Source of the DNA: Flavobacteriaceae bacterium
Lineage (GTDB): Bacteria; Bacteroidota; Bacteroidia; Flavobacteriales; Flavobacteriaceae
Length of the DNA stretch: 64,000 bases
Assembly (NCBI GenBank): GCA_021648265.1
Contig: JAKITD010000001.1
Location: 102,446 to 166,445, forward strand
Direction of reading: 5' to 3'
Shown: piece after piece, positions 36,774 to 44,732 of the stretch
Position numbering within the stretch: position 1 is the first letter of the stretch
Layout of the letters: each line of letters opens with the position of its first letter
Position numbers and translations under genes: made by a program
The notes under the pieces: model-generated
What the model was told of the DNA's origin: nothing
Database searches by the model: none
What the model saw: the letters and a program-made list of their open reading frames with translations, nothing else

Positions 36774-37035
36774 GGAATTCTGAATTTAATTGGAAAGCGA
36801 ATTTAAGAAATAATGGCCTTCTGTTAAGATTTAAATCGATAATATTTTGATGTTATTTCAAAAAGAATTTATAAAAACAAGCTTATATTTTATTTTATAG
36901 AACACGGAGGGTAATAATTTTATTTTTTTACACCCAACTTTGCCAAAATTTTAAACTTTGGAAAAGATTAATAAAGGTTTTCTCTGTGTAAAAAATAAGT
37001 ATTCTTAAATATGGCTTGTATTGCTTACAGAAAAG
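36774..37035. other. Intergenic region, nothing clear found
   Basis: 262 bases between the folK fusion and the DUF2797 gene. It is AT-rich, with no ORF of note, no tRNA-like fold seen by eye and no full TAnnTTTG box in the needed direction. It must hold the folK promoter, and it adjoins the missing start codon problem. Confidence 0.5.
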
Positions 37036-37830
37036 TTAATTAACTGTAATATTCACCACAAATCCCTCATTACTTCGTACATTAAAAACGGTATCGTCTT
37101 CAAAAATTAGATATTGTCCTTTGATTCCTTTTAATACTCCTTCATAGTTTAAAGTCTTAGCTATATTTAAACTTTTTAGTTTCTTAGGATACTGTAAAAC
37201 TGGAAAATCCATATGTGTTTCTTTATTATTTTTAATAAAATATTCTTTGGCTTCATCAGGAATATATTGTTTTAGTTTATCTCGCCATGCTATCAAATCT
37301 TCATCTTTTATTTCATTTTTTAGCATCGTACGCCAATTGGTTTTATCGCCTACATAATTTTTTAAGGCGACCTCAGTAATTCCTGCTAAATACCGGTTGG
37401 GAACTTCTACAATTTCAATGGCTTCATGTGCTCCTTGATCTATCCAACGAGCAGGAACTTGGGTTTTTCGAGTCACTCCCACTTTTACATCACTACTATT
37501 TGCCAAATACACAATGTGCGGTTTTAATTGAACTGCTTTTTCATATTCCAAATCCCGATCTTCAATGTCCAAATGTGCTTTACTTAATTCTGGGTTGATA
37601 ATCCATTCGGCAGCTTGAGGTATTTCAAAAAAGCAATCGTAACAAAAACCTTGTCGGTATATTTTCTTTGCCTTTTCACAGTTTAAACACTGATACCCAT
37701 CAAATGAAATGGATATTTTTTTATCGAGCAATTGATTGACATTCAAGAAATCATCCTTAAAAACCAAGTAATATTGAATGGGCGAACCTATTTCGGTTTG
37801 CATTTTTCTGAGTACTCCGTGGTAGTTCAT
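37036..37830 (-). CDS. DUF2797 protein with Cys motifs and GIY-YIG-like segment
   Basis: 264 residues. Two CxxC pairs (CLNCEKAKKIY and GFCYDCFFEIP) suggest a zinc site around residues 48-68. A following segment, HIVYLANSSDVKVGVTRKTQVPARWIDQG, has the shape of a GIY-YIG-like nuclease core but lacks the exact GIY and YIG words. The family is annotated only as DUF2797. The gene is alone on the minus strand, with the GH3 gene starting divergently at 37995. Confidence 0.8.
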   Translation of the reverse strand: MNYHGVLRKMQTEIGSPIQYYLVFKDDFLNVNQLLDKKISISFDGYQCLNCEKAKKIYRQGFCYDCFFEIPQAAEWIINPELSKAHLDIEDRDLEYEKAVQLKPHIVYLANSSDVKVGVTRKTQVPARWIDQGAHEAIEIVEVPNRYLAGITEVALKNYVGDKTNWRTMLKNEIKDEDLIAWRDKLKQYIPDEAKEYFIKNNKETHMDFPVLQYPKKLKSLNIAKTLNYEGVLKGIKGQYLIFEDDTVFNVRSNEGFVVNITVN

Positions 37831-37994
37831 AAGTCTTTACTGTTTAATTAAATAGGACAATGCAGTTCGCAATCTGCCACGCTAGCAGGCGGGTTAGACA
37901 TCATCTTGAGTATGAAAAATTTTAAAATACTCGTTTCATAGAAAGAAAATGACTATTTTTATTGCATAAAGGTAATAAAACTGAAGCTTAAAAA

Positions 37995-39509
37995 ATGCCG
38001 ATACCCATAGTAAATTCCATTGCCACTTGGTTTTTAAAAAAGAGAATTCATCAAATAGATTTATTCTTAAAGTATCCTATTGATGTTCAGGAAGAACTGT
38101 TAAAAGGGCTGATTTATAAAGCACGATTTACTGAAATCGGGAATCAATACGACTTTAATAGCATTAAAAACTATCAAGATTTTGCAGATAGAATTCCGGT
38201 GACCACCTACGAAGACAATGAAGCTGCTTATGAACGGGCTCGAAAAGGAGAAAGCAATATCTTTTGGCCCACACCCATAAAATGGTTTGCAAAATCGAGC
38301 GGAACCACCAATGCGAAAAGTAAATTTTTGCCGGTTAGTGAAGAGTCTTTAGAAGAGTGTCATTACGCCGCAAGTAAAGATTTACTGTGTTTATACCTCA
38401 ACAATAACCCAGAATCCGAATTATTTTTAGGAAAGAGTTTGCGTCTCGGCGGAAGCAAAGAACTCTACGAACAAAACGGAACGGTTTTCGGAGATCTTTC
38501 CGCTATACTTATCGACAACATGCCTTTTTGGGCAGAATATAGCAGTACCCCGAGTAATGAAATTTCGTTGATGTCGGACTGGGAATATAAAATGCAAGCT
38601 ATTGTAGATGAAACCAAAAACGAAAATGTAACAAGTCTTTTGGGTGTCCCTTCCTGGTTATTGGTCTTGCTAAATAATGTTATTGAAACCACTGGAAAAG
38701 ATAATTTATTTGACGTTTGGCCAAATCTAGAAGTATATTTTCACGGAGGTGTAAGCTTTGATCCGTATGTAGATCAATATAAAAAGTTGTTGCCTAAAAG
38801 CAGTTTCAGATATTATGAAATCTATAATGCTTCGGAAGGATTTTTTGCTATTCAGGATAAAAACACCAGCAAAGAGCTATTGTTGATGTTGGATTATGGT
38901 ATTTTTTATGAATTCATTCTAATGGAAACCTATAATACTTCCGAAGAAAAAGTCATTCCTTTAGCTGAAGTAGAATTAGAAAAAAACTATGCAATTGTCA
39001 TTACAACCAACGCTGGGTTATGGCGTTATAAAATTGGTGACACCGTACGTTTTACTTCTATAAATCCCTTTAGAATAAAAGTAACGGGAAGAACAAAGCA
39101 TCATATTAATGTATTTGGTGAGGAGTTAATAATTGAAAATGCTGAAATGGCACTTCGGAAAGCATCCAAATTAACCCATTCTGAAATAGTTGATTATACC
39201 GCTGGCCCCATTTTTATGAAAGGAAAAGAAAAGGGTGCTCACGAATGGATCATTGAATTTAAAAAACAACCCGACGATATTAATACATTCAAACAACTAT
39301 TAGACGCTTTTTTACAAGAAGCAAATAGTGATTATGAAGCCAAACGATATAATAATACGACATTAAATTTTCCAACGGTTCATGTGGCAAGAAAAAACCT
39401 GTTTAAAGATTGGCTTAAAAAGAATGATAAATTAGGCGGGCAACATAAAATTCCTAGGCTTTCTAACTCCCGAGAATTTATTGAAGAATTATTAAACAAA
39501 AATCAATAA
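37995..39509 (+). CDS. GH3-family acyl-adenylating amidosynthetase
   Basis: 504 residues matching the GH3 fold of the adenylate-forming superfamily: motif I SSGTTNAKSKFLPV, motif II YNASEGFFAIQD, motif III YKIGDTVRF with GRTKHHINVFGEEL. Plant GH3 enzymes join acids to amino acids after adenylation; bacterial substrates are mostly unknown. It is a single gene with the DUF2797 gene upstream on the other strand. It is the only acid-adenylating enzyme seen in the window, but its distance from the pigment cluster and its family make it a poor fit for the coumarate ligase role. Confidence 0.92.
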   Translation: MPIPIVNSIATWFLKKRIHQIDLFLKYPIDVQEELLKGLIYKARFTEIGNQYDFNSIKNYQDFADRIPVTTYEDNEAAYERARKGESNIFWPTPIKWFAKSSGTTNAKSKFLPVSEESLEECHYAASKDLLCLYLNNNPESELFLGKSLRLGGSKELYEQNGTVFGDLSAILIDNMPFWAEYSSTPSNEISLMSDWEYKMQAIVDETKNENVTSLLGVPSWLLVLLNNVIETTGKDNLFDVWPNLEVYFHGGVSFDPYVDQYKKLLPKSSFRYYEIYNASEGFFAIQDKNTSKELLLMLDYGIFYEFILMETYNTSEEKVIPLAEVELEKNYAIVITTNAGLWRYKIGDTVRFTSINPFRIKVTGRTKHHINVFGEELIIENAEMALRKASKLTHSEIVDYTAGPIFMKGKEKGAHEWIIEFKKQPDDINTFKQLLDAFLQEANSDYEAKRYNNTTLNFPTVHVARKNLFKDWLKKNDKLGGQHKIPRLSNSREFIEELLNKNQ

Positions 39510-39747
39510 AATCACGGTTTTATCGATTTGTAGGTATTTTCCCACAATATGAATATGGTAATATTTAATGTTGTTGAACGGAAATATTGCTTTATCCTCA
39601 TGTATTAATTATTAACCATAAATATACTTCAAAAAAGCATCGTTTAAAAACTTATTTAATCGGTTAAGTGAAATGGTTGTTTTTTCAGAAAAAATTAATT
39701 GAAAATTTGTGCTTTTCAACGAGTATTTACTCTATTACAACTAAAAC

Positions 39748-39780
39748 TTTTGGTAGTACTTTTCGTACTATATAAGTTTG
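39748..39780 (+). promoter_or_regulatory. Strong promoter with palindrome in the spacer
   Basis: A -33-like TTTTG (39748-39752), a 20-base spacer and a -7 box TAAGTTTG (39773-39780, full match to TAnnTTTG) lie 28 bases before the ATG at 39809. The spacer contains a perfect inverted repeat TAGTAC-ttttc-GTACTA (39754-39770), placed where a repressor would block RNA polymerase. The boxes fit the Bacteroidota consensus; operator function is inferred. Confidence 0.6.
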
Positions 39781-39808
39781 TACTGTGGTAAAGAATTAAT
39801 AACCTCAC

Positions 39809-39997
39809 ATGAAAAAATTTATTTACATAGTTGCAACTATATGTTTTATAGTTTCATTATCATCTTGCGGAGCTGGGGCTTCAATAAAAAATGATAACAA
39901 AGACCAAGTTGCTGGCTATACGTTAAAAAATAAAAAAGAATTAATGAAGCATAAAATACTTCATAAAAAAGGTAAGACTCTTATTGCCTTACCCTAA
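39809..39997 (+). CDS. Small lipoprotein of unknown function
   Basis: 62 residues. Signal sequence MKKFIYIVATICFIVSLSSC ends in a lipobox with Cys20, followed by GAGAS. The mature 43 residues are very basic (lysine rich: KNKKELMKHKILHKKGKT). It has its own good promoter and is closed by a strong terminator, so it is a real single-gene unit. Function is unknown; the positive charge would suit contact with phosphate-rich lipids or peptidoglycan, which is speculation. Confidence 0.75.
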   Translation: MKKFIYIVATICFIVSLSSCGAGASIKNDNKDQVAGYTLKNKKELMKHKILHKKGKTLIALP

Positions 39998-40022
39998 CCA
40001 TTTTTATATTTGAATTATATTG

Positions 40023-40062
40023 AAAATGCCTTTAAGTTTCTAAAACCTAAAGGCATTTTTTT
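40023..40062. terminator. Strong intrinsic terminator after the small lipoprotein
   Basis: Perfect 12-base arms (40023-40034 and 40048-40059), 13-base loop, and seven Ts (40056-40062) on the plus strand. On the minus strand the run is four Ts, so it may also help end clpX, whose stop is 16 bases away. Confidence 0.85.
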
Positions 40063-40077
40063 GTGTGATAGAAACTA

Positions 40078-41310
40078 TTACGAAACCGCTTTTAGTTTCT
40101 TAATAGTCGATTTGTTAAGCTTATCCTCCACATAATCTCTAGTTACTACTAAAGTTGTTTGGTCTCCATCTGGCATTTCAAACATAGCATCGGTAAGTAC
40201 CGCTTCGCAAAGTGAACGTAATCCACGAGCTCCTAATTTATATTCTACTGCTCTTTTAACAATAAACGCTAATGCTTTTTCATTTATAGTAAACTTTATA
40301 TCATCCATTTCAAACAGTTTTTGATATTGTTTGATAATTGCATTTTTAGGTTCGGTTAAAATAGCTCTTAGAGTTTTCTCATCTAAAGGATTCATATACG
40401 TTAATACTGGAAGTCGTCCAATAATCTCAGGAATTAATCCAAAGTCTTTTAAATCTTTCGGAATTATATATTTCAATAAATTATCTCGATCAACTACATC
40501 TTCTTTAATAGAAGCACTAAAACCAACTGCTTGAAGATTTAAACGTTTTGAAATTTTACGGTCAATTCCGCTAAAAGCTCCGCCAGCTATAAACAAGATA
40601 TTTTCGGTATTAACTTCAATGAACTTTTGATCTGGATGCTTACGTCCTCCTTTTGGCGGAACATTTACAACGGTTCCTTCTAAAAGCTTCAATAAAGCTT
40701 GCTGAACTCCTTCTCCACTAACATCACGAGTAATAGAAGGGTTGTCACCTTTACGAGCAATTTTATCTATTTCGTCAATAAATACAATTCCGTGTTGGGC
40801 TTTTTCTACATTATAATCGGCAGCTTGAAGTAATCGGGTTAAAATACTTTCTACATCTTCTCCTACATATCCTGCTTCAGTTAAAACCGTAGCATCTACT
40901 ATTGCCAATGGAACATTTAACATTCTAGCAATGGTTTTTGCCATTAATGTTTTTCCTGTTCCGGTTTCTCCAACTATGATGATATTAGATTTTTCAATTT
41001 CAACATCATCGCCGGTGTCTTTTTGTAATAATCTTTTATAGTGATTATACACCGCAACCGACAAGATTTTTTTTGAATAATCCTGACCAATAATATATTC
41101 ATCTAAAAAAGCCTTGATTACTCTGGGTTTTTTTAGCATTAACTCTTCTGTCAAATCGCTATTATCCGAATCCATTGCTTCTTCAGCAACAATACCGTGG
41201 GCTTGCTCAATACAACGATCACAAATATGTGCATCTAAACCTGCAATCAATAAATTGGTTTCTGGTTTTTTACGACCACAAAACGAACATTCTAATTCTT
41301 CTTTTGCCAT
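40078..41310 (-). CDS. clpX: ATP-dependent Clp protease ATP-binding subunit ClpX
   Basis: 410 residues. The N-terminal zinc domain has Cys8, Cys11, Cys30 and Cys33. Walker A is [12 protein letters not shown], Walker B is [12 protein letters not shown], followed by an AVGF loop that corresponds to the ClpP-binding IGF loop, and C-terminal sensor-2 GARGLRSL. It unfolds substrates for ClpP. It lies downstream of clpP with a 70-bp spacer that contains a dispersed GC palindrome. Confidence 0.98.
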   Translation of the reverse strand: MAKEELECSFCGRKKPETNLLIAGLDAHICDRCIEQAHGIVAEEAMDSDNSDLTEELMLKKPRVIKAFLDEYIIGQDYSKKILSVAVYNHYKRLLQKDTGDDVEIEKSNIIIVGETGTGKTLMAKTIARMLNVPLAIVDATVLTEAGYVGEDVESILTRLLQAADYNVEKAQHGIVFIDEIDKIARKGDNPSITRDVSGEGVQQALLKLLEGTVVNVPPKGGRKHPDQKFIEVNTENILFIAGGAFSGIDRKISKRLNLQAVGFSASIKEDVVDRDNLLKYIIPKDLKDFGLIPEIIGRLPVLTYMNPLDEKTLRAILTEPKNAIIKQYQKLFEMDDIKFTINEKALAFIVKRAVEYKLGARGLRSLCEAVLTDAMFEMPDGDQTTLVVTRDYVEDKLNKSTIKKLKAVS

Positions 41311-41335
41311 AATCCTTACATTCCTGCGAAGGCAG

Positions 41336-41351
41336 TCCCGATGTTTCGGGG
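41336..41351. repeat. GC-rich palindrome TCCCGATGTTTCGGGG between clpP and clpX
   Basis: A CCCGA/TCGGG stem in the 70-bp spacer. The flanking text (ATTCCTGCGAAGGCAG) is also GC-rich compared with the genes. Same core as the palindromes at 42148-42164 and 56327-56344. Confidence 0.5.
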
Positions 41352-41380
41352 TTTTTAATTTACTGAAACCATTTTCAGTA

Positions 41381-42055
41381 TTATTTTCTAACTAATATTT
41401 CATCAATCATTCCGTACTCTAATGCTTTATCAGCTTTCATCCAATAGTCACGATCTGAATCATCATATACTTTGTCATACTTTTGACCAGAATGTTTCGC
41501 GATAATTTCATATAATTCTTTCTTTAACTGAAGAATTTCTCTTGTAGTAATTTCAATATCACTCGCTTGTCCTTGTGCTCCACCTAATGGTTGGTGGATC
41601 ATCACTCTAGAATGTGTTAAGGCACTACGTTTTCCTGGAGCCCCAGCACATAACAAAACAGCTCCCATTGATGCTGCCATTCCTGTACAGATGGTTGCTA
41701 CATCTGGTTTTATAAACTGCATAGTATCATAAATTCCCAGTCCTGCATAAACGCCTCCTCCTGGAGAATTGATATAAATCTGAATATCTTTTGTAGCATC
41801 CGTACTTTCTAAAAACAATAGCTGTGCTTGTACAATATTGGCAATTTGGTCGTCAATTCCAGTTCCTAAAAAAATAATGCGATCCATCATTAAACGTGAA
41901 AACACATCCATTGCCACCACATTCATTTGACGTTCTTCAATAATATTTGGTGTAAAACCCATTGGATTCATGCTACTTACGATATTATCGTAATACATAC
42001 TATTGATTCCTTGATCTTTAATTGCAAATTTCTTAAACTCTTCTCCGTAGTTCAT
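41381..42055 (-). CDS. clpP: ATP-dependent Clp protease proteolytic subunit ClpP
   Basis: 224 residues with Ser129 (TGMAASMGA), His154 (VMIHQPLGG) and Asp203 (DDSDRDYWM) forming the catalytic triad. It assembles as tetradecamers that degrade substrates fed by ClpX. The ATG lies only about 20 bases after a terminator-like hairpin following tig (42075-42106). The tig-clpP-clpX order is conserved in many bacteria. Confidence 0.98.
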   Translation of the reverse strand: MNYGEEFKKFAIKDQGINSMYYDNIVSSMNPMGFTPNIIEERQMNVVAMDVFSRLMMDRIIFLGTGIDDQIANIVQAQLLFLESTDATKDIQIYINSPGGGVYAGLGIYDTMQFIKPDVATICTGMAASMGAVLLCAGAPGKRSALTHSRVMIHQPLGGAQGQASDIEITTREILQLKKELYEIIAKHSGQKYDKVYDDSDRDYWMKADKALEYGMIDEILVRK

Positions 42056-42074
42056 AAATACTATTTATTTAATT

Positions 42075-42106
42075 AAAAAAAGCGTTGAACACTATCGATT
42101 CAACGC
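42075..42106 (-). terminator. Terminator-like hairpin between tig and clpP
   Basis: On the minus strand: 8-base arms GCGTTGAA and TTCAACGC, 9-base loop, then seven Ts. It ends 19 bases before the clpP ATG, which leaves almost no room for a separate clpP promoter. It could limit rather than fully stop readthrough from tig into clpPX. Confidence 0.7.
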
Positions 42107-42147
42107 CTTAAAGATACTGTTTTTTTAGTAATTTTTGATTCCGTTTA

Positions 42148-42164
42148 TCCCGACAGTTTGGGAC
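42148..42164. repeat. GC-rich palindrome TCCCGACAGTTTGGGAC downstream of tig
   Basis: TCCC and GGGA arms with CGACAGTTT between them, in an AT-rich spacer just 16 bases after the tig stop. Related to the cores at 41336 and 56327. Confidence 0.45.
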
Positions 42165-42179
42165 AGAATAACAAAATGA

Positions 42180-43505
42180 TTATTTACTATATGCTTCTTT
42201 AATGAATTTATCGTAAGTGATTTCCTTGGTTTTTAATTTTGTGTTTTCTTTAAAGAAAGTCAATAGTTTTTGACTGTTTAATTGTTCTGAAAGTTTTTTT
42301 ACTTCTTCTTGATTCTGCATAATACGAGCCGCAATCGAATCTAACTCTTCGTCTGAAGGATCCATCTGACCGTATTGTGCCATTTGTGCTTTGATCATAT
42401 TTTTTGAATAGTCTTTCAACTCATCAAAAGACACTTGAATATTGTGATCTTTTCTTATTTTACCTTCTATTAATTGGTATCGTAATCCTTTTTCACTTCG
42501 TTCGTATTCTGCTTTTGCTTCGTCTTCGGACATTGGATTTTCTCCTGAAACCTGAATCCATTTTGCTAAAAACTCTCCAGGTAAATCGAATTTTGTATTA
42601 GCAATTAACGACTCCACCACTTCATCCATTAGCTTTTGATCGCTTTGTTGAACAAATTGTCTTTCGGCATCTTCTTTTATTTTTGCTTTTAACTCTTCTT
42701 CCGTTTTAACTGTATCTTTTCCGAAGATTTTATCGAAAAAATCTTGGTTCAATTCAGCCATTTCTCGTTTGTTAACTTCTTTTATTTCGAAGTTTACTTC
42801 AATTTCTAATCCGTGAGCATCATCGTGAGAAACATCTAAATAGGTCTGATTTTGATGATCGTCAGCAAATAAATCTTTTGTTTTTAGAGTAACCGTATCG
42901 CCAACTTTAGCACCCATCAAACTTTTTATTTGTGTTTTTCCTTTGATTACATCTAAAGAAAAAGAAGTGTTTTTGTCAATTCCTTTTTCTTCATTAGTAA
43001 AGGTTCCTGTTATTTCGTCTCCTTTTTCAATTTCAGTTTTAGAAATTAATTTTCCGTATTGGTTGCGGATTGACTTTACTTGATCGTCAATCATTTTTTT
43101 ATCGGCAACAATAGTATAATGAGTAATTGCTTTTTTTCCTTTTACGTCAACTTCAAATTTTGGAGATAATCCCAATTCAAAATCAAACGTAAAATCTGAA
43201 TTATTCCAGTCTATTTCAGTAGTGTTTTTTGGAAGTGGATTTCCAAGAACATCAAACTTTTCTTCTGTTAAATAGTTATGTAAAGAATCTTGAAGTAATT
43301 TGTTTACTTCTTCAATTAAAACGGCTTTTCCGTATTGTTTTTTCACCATTCCCATAGGTACGTGACCTTTTCTGAAGCCAGGAATATTGGCAGTTTTACG
43401 GTAATCGTTTAATACTTTTTGAACTTTTTCTGAATAATCTTCTTCTTTAATAGCAACCGTTAATACAGTATTTAAACTATCGATGTCTTTTTTTGTAATC
43501 TCCAT
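42180..43505 (-). CDS. tig: Trigger factor (ribosome-associated chaperone)
   Basis: 441 residues. The N-terminal ribosome-binding domain has IPGFRKGHVPMG (the GFRxGxxP ribosome contact) at residues 39-50. A divergent PPIase domain (KGDEITGTFTNEEK to VGDTVTLK, about 150-240) and a helical C-terminal chaperone domain (to residue 441) follow. It sits in the tig-clpP-clpX order on the minus strand, with a recognisable promoter at 43542-43572. Confidence 0.97.
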   Translation of the reverse strand: MEITKKDIDSLNTVLTVAIKEEDYSEKVQKVLNDYRKTANIPGFRKGHVPMGMVKKQYGKAVLIEEVNKLLQDSLHNYLTEEKFDVLGNPLPKNTTEIDWNNSDFTFDFELGLSPKFEVDVKGKKAITHYTIVADKKMIDDQVKSIRNQYGKLISKTEIEKGDEITGTFTNEEKGIDKNTSFSLDVIKGKTQIKSLMGAKVGDTVTLKTKDLFADDHQNQTYLDVSHDDAHGLEIEVNFEIKEVNKREMAELNQDFFDKIFGKDTVKTEEELKAKIKEDAERQFVQQSDQKLMDEVVESLIANTKFDLPGEFLAKWIQVSGENPMSEDEAKAEYERSEKGLRYQLIEGKIRKDHNIQVSFDELKDYSKNMIKAQMAQYGQMDPSDEELDSIAARIMQNQEEVKKLSEQLNSQKLLTFFKENTKLKTKEITYDKFIKEAYSK

Positions 43506-43541
43506 TTCTTAAAATAATTTTACCCCCTATTTTTGGGTGTG

Positions 43542-43572
43542 CAAAAATACAAAATGAAAACCCTCAATACAA
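43542..43572 (-). promoter_or_regulatory. tig promoter
   Basis: On the minus strand a TTG at 43572-43570, a 20-base spacer and -7 box TATTTTTG (43549-43542) fit the TTG-TAnnTTTG pattern. The ATG at 43505 follows about 30 bases later. Confidence 0.55.
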
Positions 43573-43588
43573 GTAAATTAAGAATAGA

Positions 43589-43942
43589 TTAAGATTGCTG
43601 TTTGTCCTCACCCAAAACTGAATGTAAAATAGGCTGTAAAAAAGACAATAAAACACTAAACAATAATGCCCACCAAAAGGAAGCTACCGAAAATCCGTCT
43701 AGAAAATTTCCAGCCATCATTATTATTAAGGCATTGATTACAAACAAGAACAATCCCATTGTAATTAATGTTGCCGGTAATGTCAGGAAAATTAATAAAG
43801 GCCTCACAAAACTATTTAACAAACCAATTACTAAAGCTGCCCAAATAGCATCTGTATAACTAGCAACTGTAATGCCTGGAAGAATTTTTTCTAATAGAAA
43901 TACCGCAACGGCTGTTAGTAATAATTTAAGAATCCATTTCAT
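43589..43942 (-). CDS. Small four-helix membrane protein (phage holin family IV-like)
   Basis: 117 residues with about four membrane segments: LLLTAVAVFLLEKILPGI, IWAALVIGLLNSFVRPLLIF, TLITMGLFLFVINALIIMMA and FWWALLFSVLLSFLQPIL. It matches a widespread bacterial family named after mycobacterial phage holins, PF04020-like, with the conserved NSFVRPLL motif. No phage genes are nearby, so it is better seen as a chromosomal membrane protein of unknown function than a prophage remnant. Confidence 0.85.
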   Translation of the reverse strand: MKWILKLLLTAVAVFLLEKILPGITVASYTDAIWAALVIGLLNSFVRPLLIFLTLPATLITMGLFLFVINALIIMMAGNFLDGFSVASFWWALLFSVLLSFLQPILHSVLGEDKQQS

Positions 43943-43958
43943 AGTTTAAAGGTATTTT

Positions 43959-44726
43959 TTATAAAGATATAAAATTAATTACTTCTTTGAAGAAATCAGT
44001 TGGATTTTCTGCGTGCAACCAATGACCTGCGTTTAAGACCGTTTCAATTTTTGCTTTTGGAAAATGTTTTAAAATTAACATTTCATCCATTGCTTCAATA
44101 TAATGTGAATTAGCTCCTCGTAAAAACAAAGTATCTCCAAAATAAACAGAGTTTTCAGCAAGCGATTTGCCGACTTCCTCAATATTAGTAACCAAAACAG
44201 GAAGGTTAATTCGCAATGCTAATTGTCCTTTTTTTTTCCAATACAGGTTTTTTAATAGAAATCGACGTATTCCCATATTTTTAATATAATGAGATAATAC
44301 TTCATCTGCTTTTTTACGGGAATCTACTTCAGAAAAATCCAAAGAAGACAAGGCTTTTAAAATATCCTGATGATGTAGTGGATATGTCTTTGGAGCAATA
44401 TCTGCCACAATTAATTTTGAAACCATTTCGGGGCAAGCACATGCAAATTGCATCGCTGTTTTTCCGCCCATAGAATGGCCTAACAAAACAAAATTGCTTA
44501 ATTGATGGTGATTGCAATAGTTTTTTAAATCACCAACCATTACTTGATAGTTAAATACTTTGCTATGAAAACTACGTCCGTGATTTCGTTGATCTATTAA
44601 ATGAACTTGAAAACCTTGCTCATTAAATTTTCTTGAAAGCGATTTCCAATTATCTCCCATTCCTAAAAACCCGTGAAGGATGATGAGTGGTTTTCCTACT
44701 CCTATTATGTTTGAATGTAGTAGCAT
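43959..44726 (-). CDS. Alpha/beta hydrolase (YbfF-like esterase)
   Basis: 255 residues. Oxyanion motif LHGFLGMGDNW, nucleophile elbow LLGHSMGGKTAM (Ser in GHSMG), acid region and final His in NAGHWLHAENP form a complete hydrolase triad. IVADIAPKTYPLHH resembles YbfF-type esterases of fatty acyl thioesters. It lies 16 bp upstream of the small membrane protein and 6 bp after the T9SS beta-helix gene, on the same strand. Confidence 0.9.
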   Translation of the reverse strand: MLLHSNIIGVGKPLIILHGFLGMGDNWKSLSRKFNEQGFQVHLIDQRNHGRSFHSKVFNYQVMVGDLKNYCNHHQLSNFVLLGHSMGGKTAMQFACACPEMVSKLIVADIAPKTYPLHHQDILKALSSLDFSEVDSRKKADEVLSHYIKNMGIRRFLLKNLYWKKKGQLALRINLPVLVTNIEEVGKSLAENSVYFGDTLFLRGANSHYIEAMDEMLILKHFPKAKIETVLNAGHWLHAENPTDFFKEVINFISL

Positions 44727-44732
44727 GTTAAT

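Noticed and set aside
37861..37910. GC-rich patch before the GH3 gene as a mobile element remnant
   Set aside because: Too short, with no inverted repeat ends or target duplication visible.
39510..39808. tRNA or small RNA in the longest gene-free stretch
   Set aside because: No cloverleaf or strong hairpin apart from the promoter palindrome was seen; only a promoter is supported.
43589..43942. Holin-like gene as a sign of a prophage
   Set aside because: It belongs to a widespread chromosomal membrane protein family and no other phage gene is near.
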